In this document: positions 10,706 to 22,213 of the stretch, one piece after another
Layout of the letters: each line of letters begins with the position of its first letter
Position numbering within the stretch: position 1 is the stretch's first letter
DNA from: Margaritispora aquatica
Taxonomy: Eukaryota > Ascomycota > Leotiomycetes > Helotiales > Discinellaceae
NCBI GenBank assembly: GCA_007644065.1
Contig: VJWN01000004.1
Coordinates: 992,001 to 1,056,000, forward strand
DNA: 64,000 bases
Reading direction: 5' to 3'
The notes under the pieces: generated by a model
The model's input: only the letters and a program-made list of their open reading frames with translations
The model's database searches: none
Told to the model about the DNA's origin: nothing
Program-made: the position numbers and the translations under genes

Positions 10706-11936
10706 ATGCTAATCTCTTTGACTGTCGGCAAAGTTGACGCAGGCGTCGCCGTTCTGCTCACTCAGGACAAAAGGCTTGTAAGTAAGGACCTGAGTAGCTT
10801 TTGGTGAACAGTGCTTGCATGTGCTCTTAGCTAACGGGGTCATGCAGATTGAGTTTCCTTCCATCCTCCTCCCACCAAACATTTCCTCTGGCAGTATAGT
10901 CGATATCACAGTCGCTCGAAACCTCAGTTCCGAAGAGAAGTCCCAAGCTGCGTTCCTTGCTCTTCAAGATTCTATATACAGTTCGTTCGGAAATTCGGAG
11001 CCTTCTGCGCCAATCCTACGCTGCAAGAATGCCACTCAAACATCGGTCGTACTTGAATGGGATCCAATTGAGCATGCAACTGCAGAAGTGATATCTCTGT
11101 CTCTATTCCGCAATGGCCAGAAAGCAGGCAACATTCCAAGGCCCACTGCCATGCTAAGCACCAAGATCAGTGGGCTGGCAGTTGACACAGAATATACATT
11201 TCACCTGGTTCTGAGGACAACTGCAGGAACATTTAGCAGTGAGAAGGTGGTGGTGAAGACACATAAGATGACGGATCTGAGCGGTATCACTGTGACGCCT
11301 GGTATTCTCCCAGCACAGCTGAGAGACAGTCTCACAAAGGCAGTAGAGAGAATAGGAGCCAAGATGGCAGATACCGTAAGAATCGATACCACACATTTTG
11401 TCACAACAGAAGGGCGAGGCATGGCATGGGAGAAAGCTGTTGAGATGAATATTCCTGTGGTCAGGCCCGAATGGGTTGAGGGTTGTGAGCGAGGTGGTAG
11501 GATTGTGGGTGTTAGGCAATACTACCTTGATGCCGACCCAAGACAACGTCAAGTTGCCCAGCCAGAATTACCACAAGCATCGCCACCACAAGTCAAATCA
11601 CCAGTAACAAGTCCATCAGCTACGCCGGCTGTTAATGGCTCTAGGCAGACCATTCCCCCAACTCCACCAGCAAAGGACACGCCAAAGGAAGATGACAGCA
11701 GCAGTGAAGATGAGGAAGACGAGAAAGAGAAGACCACTGTACCTGACGAGCAAAAGGTTCGAGTCGAAGATCGTGACCAACACAAAGTTGCCCTTCGGCC
11801 TGCCGCTCCACCCTCTCTATCGGGTTCCGAGGACACAGAGAAAGATAGGGATGAAGAAAAGATGCCGGTCGAAGAAAACGGAGGTTCTGGTTCTCAAACT
11901 CCCGGACATTTAAGTTTCCAGGATGTTGCACTATGA
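10706..11936 (+). CDS. CHS5: Chs5 exomer subunit, chitin synthase export (386 aa)
   Basis: Scaffold of the exomer coat that moves selected cargo, such as chitin synthase, from the trans-Golgi to the surface. Exons are 10706..10777 and 10848..11936. The N-terminal oligomerisation segment reads SLTVGKVDAGVAVLLTQDKR followed by IEFPSILLPPNISSG across the intron, which I recognise as Chs5. An FN3 domain (about 70-160) and a BRCT domain (about 165-250, ending with PEWVEGC) follow; in yeast this pair binds Arf1. The rest is an acidic, Pro/Ser/Glu-rich tail, shorter than the yeast tail. ATG 10706 was preferred because family members start close to this motif. ATG 10607 is in frame without a stop between and cannot be excluded. 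Confidence 0.93.
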
Positions 11937-12819
11937 TCGGGCTCCGCACGCATGTACCTAGCATTTCACATTTAGATTGTTATTGCTAGGTTTTGAGCAG
12001 CATGGTGTTAGGGCATTGGGCAGAGACTATGTAGTAGCTATCAAAAGCAATTTGAGGCACGGCTGTTGTCCATTTAGGAGCGTGAAAGAGAAGGGTTCTA
12101 TACGAATTCTATAGTGAGTGCTTCCATTTTGAGATCTGGGGTGAAGTCATTTGCTTTACCTACTATTGGGCTTTTCAAATTGAGCAAGCTTCATACTTAC
12201 TAAGCGAGCTAGAGCACCATCTTGGCTCTTGTGATAGCATTTTTTAGAATGTTGTAAAATACTTGTACACAATACTCTACCGAAGCTATTGATGTTCCGC
12301 AGAGCCTTACTCAATATAGCTTGGAATCAGATCATCAAATCCACATTCGTGTCTTCATCTTTATCTCTTCTTCGGGACCTAGTTTCATCTTCAAAGCTGA
12401 GGAACGAAACTAATAGCCAGTGCAAGCGACTTGGCAGTCCCTCAGTAGTTCTTTCGAGTATTTCGAATAAAAATATAGGTAGTGAGAGGAATGGCATCAC
12501 AACTTACTTGTATTGAGGAGTTTGATGCTCTAATGCAAATAGATAAATAGGCCAGTTCTAAGATCTCAGAACTTTCGTTATCTTAAGCTACAACTCCTGT
12601 GCCTAATTCCACATTTCAATCATATAGCACATTGCATTTCATCCTTCTGCGGCAGGACATGGCTGGCATTGGTAGGTGCTACACTCTTGCTTTATATCTG
12701 ATACCGACTCCATGTTCTCCACTCCCTAAAACTCAAAGGTGTAACCAGTCTAGGCACGGCTGCAAAAGAATTCAGCACTGCTTAACGAATCAATCCAAAG
12801 CTTGAATGGAAGGGGGATC
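11937..12819. other. Intergenic, 883 bp
   Basis: Between the convergent CHS5 and CBM1-protein genes. AT-rich. A 75-codon frame at 12289 has no family features. I see nothing else. Confidence 0.55.
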
Positions 12820-13441
12820 TTACAACTTGATTCCAGTCGCAGTGGCAGTAGCTCCTGCACTGCTCGAGCTAGTCACGATGCGGCAGAATGAGAAGTACGG
12901 ATTCGTATATAGACAAGTCGCGCCAGGAACACACTTGGTCGGACCAGTAAAGTTGATCCCAGCGCCTAGTTTCTCGCATATCAGCATAGCACAAGTTATA
13001 TCATACTCTAGAAGGAATTGACAACTCACACTGAGCCCACAAAGCAGCTAGTTTTTCTGTCGGCGTCGCAGATGGTGCCGAAGTGGTGCTAGCCTTGGTG
13101 CTAGTTTTCAAAGTCACAACGCTTGAGCTGGATGGCAACGACAGGCTGGAAGTGACTGGAGAAGAAGCGGAGGCGGAAGCAGAAGTGGAAGTGGATGGGT
13201 TTCGCGGAATGTAGATGCACTGCGAGAAGTAGTAGTTCAGAACGGTGCATATCGAGCCTGGAACACACTCTGTTGCGCCGAGCCAGGCGAAACCGCCGCC
13301 TGTGAGGTGTCAATCATTTTTGAACTTGAAGATATGCGAGGGAAGCTTACACTGCCCAAAGACTGGGGCGAGGGCTTGAGCTGATATGGAAGGGAGGAGG
13401 AGGAGGAGCGTTGGTACAAGTGAGGCGAGAGTGAGCTTCAT
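12820..13441 (-). CDS. Secreted protein with tandem CBM1-like modules, no catalytic domain (168 aa)
   Basis: Exons are 13351..13441, 13030..13299 and 12820..12965; both introns split the first Cys codon of a module. Residues 1-22 form a signal peptide (MKLTLASLVPTLLLLLPSIS). Module 1 (about 28-61) fits the fungal cellulose-binding pattern: GQCGGFAWLGATEC, VPGSIC, then NYYFSQC. A Ser/Thr/Ala linker of about 45 residues, likely O-glycosylated, follows. Module 2 (about 119-150) keeps the Cys spacing (QCAGINFTGPTKCVPGATC, NPYFSFC) but has CAG for CGG and Phe for the last Gln. The planar aromatics of module 1 are Phe29, Tyr and Phe. No enzyme domain is attached. It probably binds cellulose or chitin in the wall or host tissue; enzyme targeting and wall coating are equally possible. 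Matching intron positions suggest module duplication. Confidence 0.85.
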
Positions 13442-14129
13442 GATGAAGGCTATTGAAGATAATTTGAGTACTGGCTTGTGTGAAAAAGAGAGTTTGGTGT
13501 CTGATTTTGAATATGGGAATCAGGTATCTCATATTGACCCAGTAACCCAAAAATATATCCACCTAGCCGGTCCTTCCATCGCCATCATAGAGGTGGCATT
13601 TTTCGATGGTGTGTCTCGAGATGGTTTTCTCTCCAAGGTCTCGCTTAATCTCAAATACCCATACGATTCAACTCTTATTAGAGGATCGGCTTCCACGCTC
13701 AAATTAAGCTTAGGCCTTGGTGAAAGTCGAATTCATGCCAATTTCTCCGCAGCTGACTAGTCATGAGAAGGCGATGGCTGCTCAGATACGAAGGCTTTAG
13801 CTTGATTTGTTGAGAGTAGTGGCGGCTGTTATGTGTTTCGCGGCTGAAGATGCATTGCAACCATGTAACTTAATGCCTAATTGAAATGCCATTATTAGTT
13901 CGAAAATTCAATAGGCGGGCAATCATTCTCTGTCTTGATGTCTAATTAGAAAGAATAAATCATCATGATATGTATTAATAGCTCTTCTCGTTCTACCTCT
14001 CTATTTCGACCTATTATACGCCTCTAATATGTGACATTCTAACACTGACACATTCTATATATATTTACTTATTGTATATTCTGTACCCAAACCAGTTGGA
14101 GTTTCTTTTCCAAAGTGATGATACTTGCC
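13442..14129. other. Intergenic, 688 bp
   Basis: Promoter of the CBM1-protein gene and 3' region of the MFS gene, both on the minus strand. A 124-codon plus-strand frame at 13386 overlaps the CBM1 start and looks random. Nothing else seen. Confidence 0.5.
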
Positions 14130-15928
14130 TTAAGTTTTGCCGTCTTCGGCCCAGAGTGACCAAACTCCAATGCTAGCTAGCGTATACAACCCTGCTGCTA
14201 CAAAAAATGGCAGTCCTTGCATGACACCTCCAAGCTTGATTCCAGTGGCAAAAGTGCTCGATAACAGTGCTGCAGCCCCAATAGCACCAAGGCCGTCAAT
14301 TATAGATATGAGAGTGTATAAGCTTCCGATTTGAGAGGGAGAAACGAGAGAGGTAGTATATGATTGTATAAGTTGGCGAAACCCTGAACCAAATGTGAAG
14401 ACAAGGAGTGCTGTACAAGATTGAAAAGTCAGTCATCTGTACGAGAGCAGAAAGATCTGATAGGGGATGCACGAACCAGTCATGAGAGTCACGGCAGAGC
14501 TTGAAAATCCTATCATGAGACAACCCGCAACCATCAGAGCACCGCTAGCTTTAGCGAGCCAGAGATCAGTTGTATTGGGACCAAGATGCAGTAACGGAGA
14601 TATATGCTTGATGATCAGCGGAAGAATCAGTAACAAGACACAGATGTTGATTCCGGCACGAAATGACACAAGATAGCTTGCCTGAAGCCAGTTAGTATGA
14701 TGCGGTATTTAAAGATATCAATCACAAACCTTAGCAACAGTCCAGTGCAAACGCGCTGAGGCATACTGGACCATGAGATCTAAAATTTGGCGTTGTAGCC
14801 TGTTTACCATGAATGCGAATAGTGCGAGGGTGAGTCGTATGTCGGTGAGTGCTAAACGACCGATGGAAAACGCCGGACCAAGAATTTGGAGAACAGACTC
14901 TTTCATGGTCGCGTTCTTAGGCTCGGAATCAGGATCTTGCTCAGCGGTTTGAGTTAGATTCTTGATTCTCAGTGTCTCTGGCAAAATCCAAATCACGAAG
15001 AAACCCGCCACTTCCATTGGGATTCCCAAGAACATCGGTAGGTACAGATATCCCCGACTCAGGAAAAACGAGCCCGATAGAGGAGCGACAACCTCTGTAA
15101 TTAACATTGCAGCGGCAAAGAAGAAGAAAATCGTGGACCTGGGATGATTCAGCAATTGGGTGAACTATTTCTGATTCTTAAGGATGTACCTCTTACTTGC
15201 CGGGGCTACATCTGCTATGATTGCTAGAGTCATAGCTGATATAACGGCACCACCGCCCCCAATAAGCTGGAAAGCTCCAGAGCCCCATACTGCTTTGATT
15301 GGGAAAACATTGTAAAAATAGCCTGTTTCATACAATCAGTTTCTGGCGAGGCAGTGAGACTTGACGAGAGCACTTACAGACGATGATTATCCACATGTTG
15401 CTAAGCCATTGACCTAACATATTCAATGCAACCACGAATCTTCGACCCCTGGAATCTGCTAATATTCCATATGGAATAGCAACCAGAAGCCCTATGACGA
15501 TAAGTATACAGGCTTGATTCATATCGGTCTCCAAGCAGAGATTCACCAGGTATTCCCTCAAACACATTTAGCCAACCTCTCAACATTGCTAAATCCTGTT
15601 GTACTTGTTCAATCTTACACAGCATTTCAGGAACACTGCCATCAGGTCCAATGATACTCGGATCGTGAATCCTGTAGTAGTCTCTACAAATGCTCAATTC
15701 GAATAGGCGTAACTTAGGTGCAATGCGCATGAAGTCGGGTAAATCAGCGAGTACAATGAGCAGTCCAAGCAAAAGCACTGTTTTCTTCAACAGCTTACTG
15801 TTCTCATCTGAGGCGTCTTCTGGGATGCTAGGTAGTGAGGGAGATTCACTAATGGTAGTCGAGTTGTCGCCCAGAAGTGGGACAATTTCATCATCTTCCA
15901 CCATTTTGATAAGGATTTCACTCTTCAA
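14130..15928 (-). CDS. Major facilitator superfamily transporter (507 aa)
   Basis: Six exons: 15547..15928, 15378..15491, 15190..15322, 14730..15138, 14477..14681 and 14130..14410. The hydrophilic N-terminus (about 45 residues) is followed by about twelve hydrophobic segments. The loop-2 signature appears as GILADSRGRR, which joins correctly across the first intron (GIPGLLVAIPYGILAD). A charged central loop (about residues 245-275, TAEQDPDSEPKN) separates the halves. The arrangement resembles fungal carriers of the SLC46/tetracycline-exporter type, with the long loop after TM1 (SIIGPDGSVPEMLCKIEQVQ). The substrate cannot be told from sequence. ATG 15928 is the first in frame; ATG 15904 (MVEDDE) is an alternative. 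No neighbouring biosynthetic genes suggest a substrate. Confidence 0.88.
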
Positions 15929-16317
15929 GAGTGATATTGGCTGAAAAGGATTGCGAAATAGAGTGTAATGGCTGAGGTTGAATAGCTAGTAAGTATTGTA
16001 GTTGAAGGAGTGAAAAGCCATGATGTTTGAAGTATCATTGTATCTTTTGTCGTAAGGTTGATACCTAAAAATGAAGACGTGGAAGTGACAGGGAGTTGAA
16101 ACCGAATAGGCAGGTACCAATGCCCGCCAGATTGTTCAATCACAGCTCAGTTCGCTAGTCCTAATTCCAGGGGAAGCGAGATCAAGGGTCCAGGCGAGGC
16201 GAGAATATGGTGATCCCTGTCGATGCTGTCATTATCCGACACCACAACCTTATCTGCTTTACAACCTCACAACCTCACCTATCAACAAAACAATAATACA
16301 TAATAAGCTAATAAGAA
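15929..16317. other. Divergent promoter region, MFS transporter and dehydrogenase
   Basis: 389 bp between divergent starts. The 60 bp before 16318 are CA-rich and G-poor, as in a leader. No other feature. Confidence 0.5.
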
Positions 16318-17204
16318 ATGGCCTGGTCGCTGGTCTGTCCAGCAAGCAGAGGAATTGGCTTCCATTTAACTCGGCATCTTCTTCAAAACACCAAGATACC
16401 TGTTGTCGCAACCGCAAGAAGTGATGTCGCAGGTGTCAAGAAGAGCATTCTGGATGGACTTGACGGAGTTGATTCCAAGAGACTGAACGTCTTGGAGGTA
16501 GATGTCACAGGTACGAGCCCTCACATCTGTGAATTCTTGGTCGCAAATTCTGGCATTGAATGCTCTCCATCCTCTTCTCAAATAACGTGACATATCTAAC
16601 ACCTCATGCAGACGAGTCAACAATCGAAAACGCAGCAACCCAAGCATCAAAGCTCTTCCCCAGCTCCTCAAGCCACCTCCGCCTTGCATTCATCATCCCC
16701 GGAATCCTGCATCCCGAAAAATCACCCGCCCAACTGGAGCACGCCCAACTCACCGAGACATTCGCAACCAACACCATTGGCCCGCTCCTCCTCACCAAGC
16801 ACTTCACGCCCTTCCTGCCCAAGAAATCCACCTCCATCTCCCCCGTGCCCGGTACGCCAGATCACGCCGTCTGGCTAACGATGTCTGCCCGTGTCGGCTC
16901 GACATCCGACAACGCCTTGGGCGGCTGGTACTCGTACCGTGCCTCGAAAGCAGGCGTCAACTCCATCACGAAGTCTCTCGACCTGTATCTCCGGACTCGT
17001 TGCGGCGACAAGGCCATGGCGATTGCTTATCACCCCGGCACTGTTAAGACCGGGTTGAGTAAAGAGTTCTGGGGTAATGTGAAGGAGGGGAAGTTGTTCA
17101 GTGCTGAGTTTGCAGTGGAGAAGATGGTGGACGTCGTAGGCAGTGTGGGTTTGGATGGTCGGGGCAAATTCTGGGATTGGGAGGGAAAGGAGATTAAGCC
17201 TTGA
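16318..17204 (+). CDS. Short-chain dehydrogenase/reductase, C-signal-like (261 aa)
   Basis: NAD(P)-dependent SDR of the small CsgA/sniffer-like group. Exons are 16318..16510 and 16612..17204. The nucleotide-binding start is VCPASRGIG, where most members have TGxxxGIG, so the first Thr-Gly is replaced by Cys-Pro while the later SRGIG is kept. The central NTIG motif (Asn near 118), the catalytic Ser in TMSARVGS (near 160) and YRASK (Tyr near 174, Lys near 178) are present. HPGTVKT after the active site is usual for the group. Cytosolic, no targeting signal. Substrate unknown. It shares a promoter region with an MFS transporter, but there is no other sign of a pathway. Confidence 0.9.
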
Positions 17205-17567
17205 GTGGGTTGAAAAGGCATGTCTCATGTGTCTACAGACTCGATTCTGTTCATTGGACTTAAGTAAGGGGCGGGGAAGAAGAAGAAGCGACTGAGAAGA
17301 TGAGATTAAGATGTATTTCTATTGTAACATTACACTGGAAGTTGCTTGTGAAGGAAAAAAACATGAGGAATGATTAATGACTCGATATCTCTTACTTACT
17401 GCTATACTACCTCATAGTGAAAACCATAGCAATCTAGATGAATGGCTTAAGAACAGGTATATATGGTATGATTTGTACAAAGTATTACGTCTTCGATATC
17501 TCTTTACAGTCCCTCATGTCACCCGAATACAAAGAAATGGTGTAGCAAGCCAAGTGGTAGATCTCTT
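17205..17567. other. Intergenic, 363 bp, between convergent genes
   Basis: AT-rich shared 3' region. Nothing else seen. Confidence 0.55.
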
Positions 17568-20277
17568 TCACAAGATACTTCCTCCATCATCCTCATCATA
17601 CTCATCATAGACACCCCCAAATCCATCAGCCCGCCTCTCGCGTTGACTCTCTGCACTCACCCTCGGTGCAAAAACATTCAGATCCCTCATCAACGGCTCA
17701 ATCACTCTCAACTCGTTCCTCCGTCTCTCCTCATCCGCGCTCACCACACCTAGATCGGCGCCTGCTCTACTCCTGCTCACTCTGTGCCCAATACCTCCCA
17801 CTCGACGCATCTCGTCAAATGAGCTGGCTATACCATTCAGCGTTCGGATGAGAACCATGTTGTCGCGCTCAATGCGCGAGAGCCTGGTATCGAGGTCTTT
17901 CTCTCGAAGAGAGATGTTTCGCTTGACACGACGTTCCTTTCGGCGGGTCTCGAGCAGTGTAGAACGAAGCGACTGTGAAGATACGCCTATGCGTGATATC
18001 CGGCTGTGGCTGTCAAGGTCTGAATCCGAATCAGAGCCACCGAATGAGGATTCGGGTGAGCGCGGTGGCGTCTGGGTCTTGTATTCGACTTGAGAGGCAC
18101 GTTTGCTAGCTAATCTCGAATGGGTATGCGAGTTTCTACTCGTGGGTCGATATCTTGCTGTTATGACAGAAGGCGTGGGAGTTGGACTTTGTTTGGAAAT
18201 CAGAGGAATATCGGCGTATGGGGGAAGGACTGCCACCAACATTATTGGTGAAAGGGTATTGGCCTTGCGGAGGCGATTGAGCTCTTCTGAATTTCGACGC
18301 CGTTTAGGACTACGCACTGGTGGGGGAATGGCTTCTTTCGCTGGTGGTACATTTTTCGTACGTAGACTATGGGATGTTGAATCAAAGATGATACTTTTCG
18401 CCTCTCGATTTATATGCTCGCTGCTTCGTGCACGCGTCTGCTCGATATCACGGCGTTTCTTAGCCTTCACACGCTCATGCCGACTCTGCTCTAACTCGTG
18501 GCTATCGCTATTTCTCTGCGACACACTACGCCTGGCCATTTTTGAAGCCTCGTTGAATTGGGAGAGTGGCACACTTTGCTCGCTTCGAGTAGACGAAGCA
18601 GGGGGAGCGGTTTTCGGACGAGGTACTGGGGTTCCCGACCCTGAATTGACTCTTGGAGTTGTGCTTCGAACTATGTGAGGCCCACCTCCATTTGCAGCAT
18701 TGCTGTATTTTCTTGCAATATCGGCTGTGAATAACACAGGAGGAGAAGGTGTAGATCCTGTGGAAGTTTCACCAATTGATGTTACTGTCGTGATGCTCTC
18801 GATCCCTGTTTGACCAGAGAGTGCCGAAGAACCTCGAACATGCCCGTGAGATTGCTGGGCTGCGGTATTTGGACTCTGATTGGAACTATCCATATATCTT
18901 GGAGAGCTTGAGGTTGGATGCTGGTTCAGCGGATGTAAGGTTTGCTCAATGAGATGTGACTTTGAAACTTTTGGTATGCTGGAATTGCGCGTGGGCAACT
19001 CTAACTTCACAGAAGAAATTACTGTCACACCTGAAGATGCGTTGCTTGGTACTCTCGAATGCTTAGGCTGGCCGGTCGCGATAGAGGTTGTACTGTATGC
19101 TGTCCCTCCAGAATGTCGTGGATCACTTTCCTGCTGATTGTTCTCAATTGGCGAAATCGCAATATAGCTTCTCTGTATTCTACTAGGATCGCGCTTCGAC
19201 CCATAGGTCATATCAGCCGCAGAAAGTTTCGTTTGTTGCTGGTGTTGCTTTAATTGTGCATAGTACTTTTGCAACGTGATCGCATTTTCATTTCCAATAA
19301 CATCGTTTGGTGGAGTTGCGACGAATCCTGGCACTTGAAGCTCAGGCTCATGAAGAGCATCTCTGCTGCCCACACCCGATACATAAGTAGAAGTCGATTC
19401 CCGCAACTCAGCAACTGGCTTGAGCACTGTCACAGCTGCCCTCTCTGGTCTTTCACCTGCACGTTGAGAAGAGTGACGAGGAGGTGGTATATGTCTGTCC
19501 ACTGGCTTGTGTAGCTGATCGTGTTCAATTGGAATTGAAATAGCAATGTAGCGAGCTCCTTTCGATGTTCTTGCCGCTACAGCGCTATCCGGGAGCTGCA
19601 GCAGCCGCTCTGGCTTTCCTTTTCTTTTTTTCTTCCGACCCAAAATTTTAAATGTTGATCGTTTCAGTGGACCAATACTCTTCTCATCATCGGATGACAG
19701 CATTGACATGAAGTGGTTAGGTGGTGGCTCCTTGGACATCAAGAACTCCGACAAAGCTTTCATGCTTTCTCTATTATTATCCAATGCTTCCGGATCAGGT
19801 GTCTGTGGACGTCGTACACTTTGGGTGCTACTTCTTGCATATTGAGCTGATGCCTTCGAGTTCCATCTGTATGGTACCCCAGTGCTCGAGCCTGCATCTA
19901 AACTACCTACTTTGCGTGCTTGAATGGCCTGTTTTGGCGACATTGTAGAGTTCCTACGAGGTGGACTTGCAGCACGAGTTGAGGTTACAGAAACCTGCCT
20001 ACTGATATGTACAGAATTATTGGAAAAAGACTGAGGCCTGGGTACGCGCGAGGTACCTGAAATGAGGGAAGACTGCATGTCGTCTGGAACAATTTGAGAT
20101 TAGCTATCTGTAGCTTGCCGTTCCAGGAAAACGAGTGAGATGATATTGAAGCTTACCATCCACAATCGCATCATGCTTCTTGAGACTAAATCCTGCGCGT
20201 ACAAGATATCTATTACGCGCCGAAGTGATATGCGATCCGTGATATAGAAGCGGCGTACTCTTGAGATTAAGTGAGGC
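17568..20277 (-). CDS. Large Ser/Arg-rich, mostly disordered protein with C-terminal coiled coil; 5' end incomplete
   Basis: The main exon is 17568..20083. Although ATG 20078 could open it, an upstream exon ending at 20157 joins in frame (donor GTAAGC, acceptor TTCCAG). It encodes LYHGSHITSARNRYLVRAGF, then SLKKHDAIVD, meeting DDMQSSL in the main exon. I recall that peptide as conserved in ascomycete homologues, so translation probably begins further upstream. This exon is open from 20277 but has no ATG, so the true start lies in a more 5' exon I could not fix. The product exceeds 870 residues: low-complexity Ser/Thr/Pro/Arg sequence, a basic patch GRKKKRKGKPE (possible nuclear signal), repeated AISIPIEH/AISPIENN motifs, and a charged coiled coil near the C-terminus (TRRKERRVKRNISLREKDLD). 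No catalytic domain. Function unknown. Confidence 0.75.
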
Positions 20278-22213
20278 TCAGGAAGTGAGATTTTAGGGGT
20301 ATGACACAGCCAGCGTGTTGAATCCAACTTCAGTACTCCAAGATGTATTGTGTACTAGGCGGGCGAAATCTACGCAAAGTTCCAGTGGTAAAACTGCCAA
20401 AGTCAATGACACTCTACAACAGTCTTACCAGTGAGACTTGAGTGGGGGTAACGCCCAGCGTGGTATCAAGAAACAACAAGGGTAATAGTAGCAAATTGAC
20501 GATATGGTACAAGATAGGATGAGGATGAGGATGAAGCACTCGAGAGGAGTTGCAAGAACGAGATTTCCGACGAATGTAGTACTGGGGGATTATTCCGCCA
20601 TAAAGGACTTCTAAGTGCACTAATTGCAGTGGGCTCATCCCGTGGCGTTGAGCTACTGCCATGACAATCTCCAAAAGGGTAAGAATGACAACTAAATGAC
20701 TTAGACTGCTTTAGTGCCGCCTTGAAGCTGAAGAGGTTCGGGGGGTGAAAAGTGAAATGGCTCCAGCGGTGATGGTGATACGTCCCCATGATTAAGAAGG
20801 GAAGCGAAGTGACAGGGAGATGATCAGGATCGTCGCTCGGTGGAACTTGGCTTTGCGCGCGGGATGATGTTTGAGTGTCGAGGTCCAGTGTCTGAGTGTT
20901 TGAGTATCGCAAGTGTCGCAAGTTGAATGTGAATAGACTAATGTATGGCGTATAGATAAGATTGATATTAATATTGAATGAGCTATCAAGTTCAGTGATG
21001 GTAATAGTGGTAGTGATAGTGATAATAATTTGGTCAAAGTTGATTGAGAATTGATCAGAGATGCCAGAGCATTCCGTCTCAATACCCAGTATCAGGTACC
21101 AGTGTAGCATGAAGAATTGAAACATGACCAGGACGGGGACGGGGACAGGGATGGCGGCGGGAAACAATGGGAATTACTAATTACTACTGTAATATTCGGG
21201 ATTATTGGAAAATGGAGATCACCTTCAGGTAATTTGGTAAGTAGCCAAGATCGGCTTCAAAGTAAGGTAGTGAGTGTTCTGGGCTTTTGGCGCTGTCGTT
21301 TGTTTCATCTCGTGATTGTTTCGATACAAAGTACCATACGTGGGTTATCATACAATCATACAATCAAAGAATCATCATCATTATTATTATCATCATCATC
21401 ATCATAAGGTAATGATAGTGATCATACAATCATACTCTCATACGGAGTACTCTCATTCTCATGCAGTTGGGAGCCGCCCCATAGGATCGTCACAAGGATT
21501 CACTACCTCCCTAGTACTCGCTTGCTTCGGTGCTGCTCCCGTTGGCCAGGTTGGGTTGGGAGGTATCAAGGGACAACGGAACCTGGAATGGATGGAAGGT
21601 AAGATCTCAGATCAGATCACCCGCGATCAACCCGCCACAGAAGGCTGGAAGCAGCTCAGGCATCAGAATGATCAATGAGGTACAGTAGGTGATGTGATCA
21701 AAAGATAGATCTGATAGATAACAAATCTTTCTGATAGATCAGATAGATCTACAGACAAAATATTTCACTTCTACGCACACTGCATCATGTCTATTTACGA
21801 GGGGTTTCGTGCAAGATACTGTGCCAAAAATGCAAGTATCGTTCGTTGGGGAAAAGGGAAGAGGTAATAATACAGTACTGTAGGGAATAATCCCCATCGC
21901 CGAAACTTGAAGATCCGGATCAGAAGAGCCTAGGCCTGGACCTGGAGCTTGGACCACTTGGGGGCACTGCTTCTACTGTATGGCTGTACTTGTAATCTTA
22001 CCTTGAATTGCATATTCAACATCCTTCCGTTTGACATTGTTGTTGGCATTACACGTCACTCATAGCCTCCTCGTGAATCTGTTTATCTAAGTAACTAATA
22101 TGGTGTCTAACAGACCACCTCGCTATGATGCTCCCATGGCGCGCTCGCCCTCATTCCTGAACTCCTGAACGCCAATGCTCCCATATCGTTGTTGTACAGT
22201 ATCCTTTTCCTGC
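20278..22213. other. Intergenic, about 1.9 kb
   Basis: Probably contains upstream exon(s) and leader of the Ser/Arg-rich gene on the minus strand, with a candidate CTG|GTAAGA donor near 20429, and the 3' flank of SEN1. The minus-strand open frame at 20466..21167 is low-complexity Ile/Thr and looks like leader rather than protein. Simple repeats lie at 21371..21405, and inverted GATAGATC-type repeats at about 21703..21752. Confidence 0.45.
21371..21405. repeat. CAT/ATT trinucleotide microsatellite
   Basis: About twelve trinucleotide units, first ATC/CAT, then ATT, then CAT again. Simple sequence in a non-coding spacer. Confidence 0.9.

Noticed and set aside
13386..13760. 124-codon plus-strand frame
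   Set aside because: Antisense to the start of the CBM1-protein gene, and no family features.
14130..17204. MFS transporter plus dehydrogenase as a metabolite cluster
   Set aside because: No synthase, oxygenase or pathway regulator nearby; neighbours are housekeeping or structural genes.
18103..18678. 191-codon plus-strand frame
   Set aside because: Antisense shadow of the Ser/Arg-rich gene with Leu/Arg bias and no motif.
20466..21167. 233-codon minus-strand frame
   Set aside because: Ile/Thr-biased low complexity from simple repeats, no domain, and it lies where a leader or upstream exon of the Ser/Arg-rich gene is expected.
21703..21752. GATAGATC inverted repeats as a possible transposon end
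   Set aside because: They are short, imperfect, overlap a simple GATA/GATC-rich stretch, and have no partner, target-site duplication or transposase nearby.
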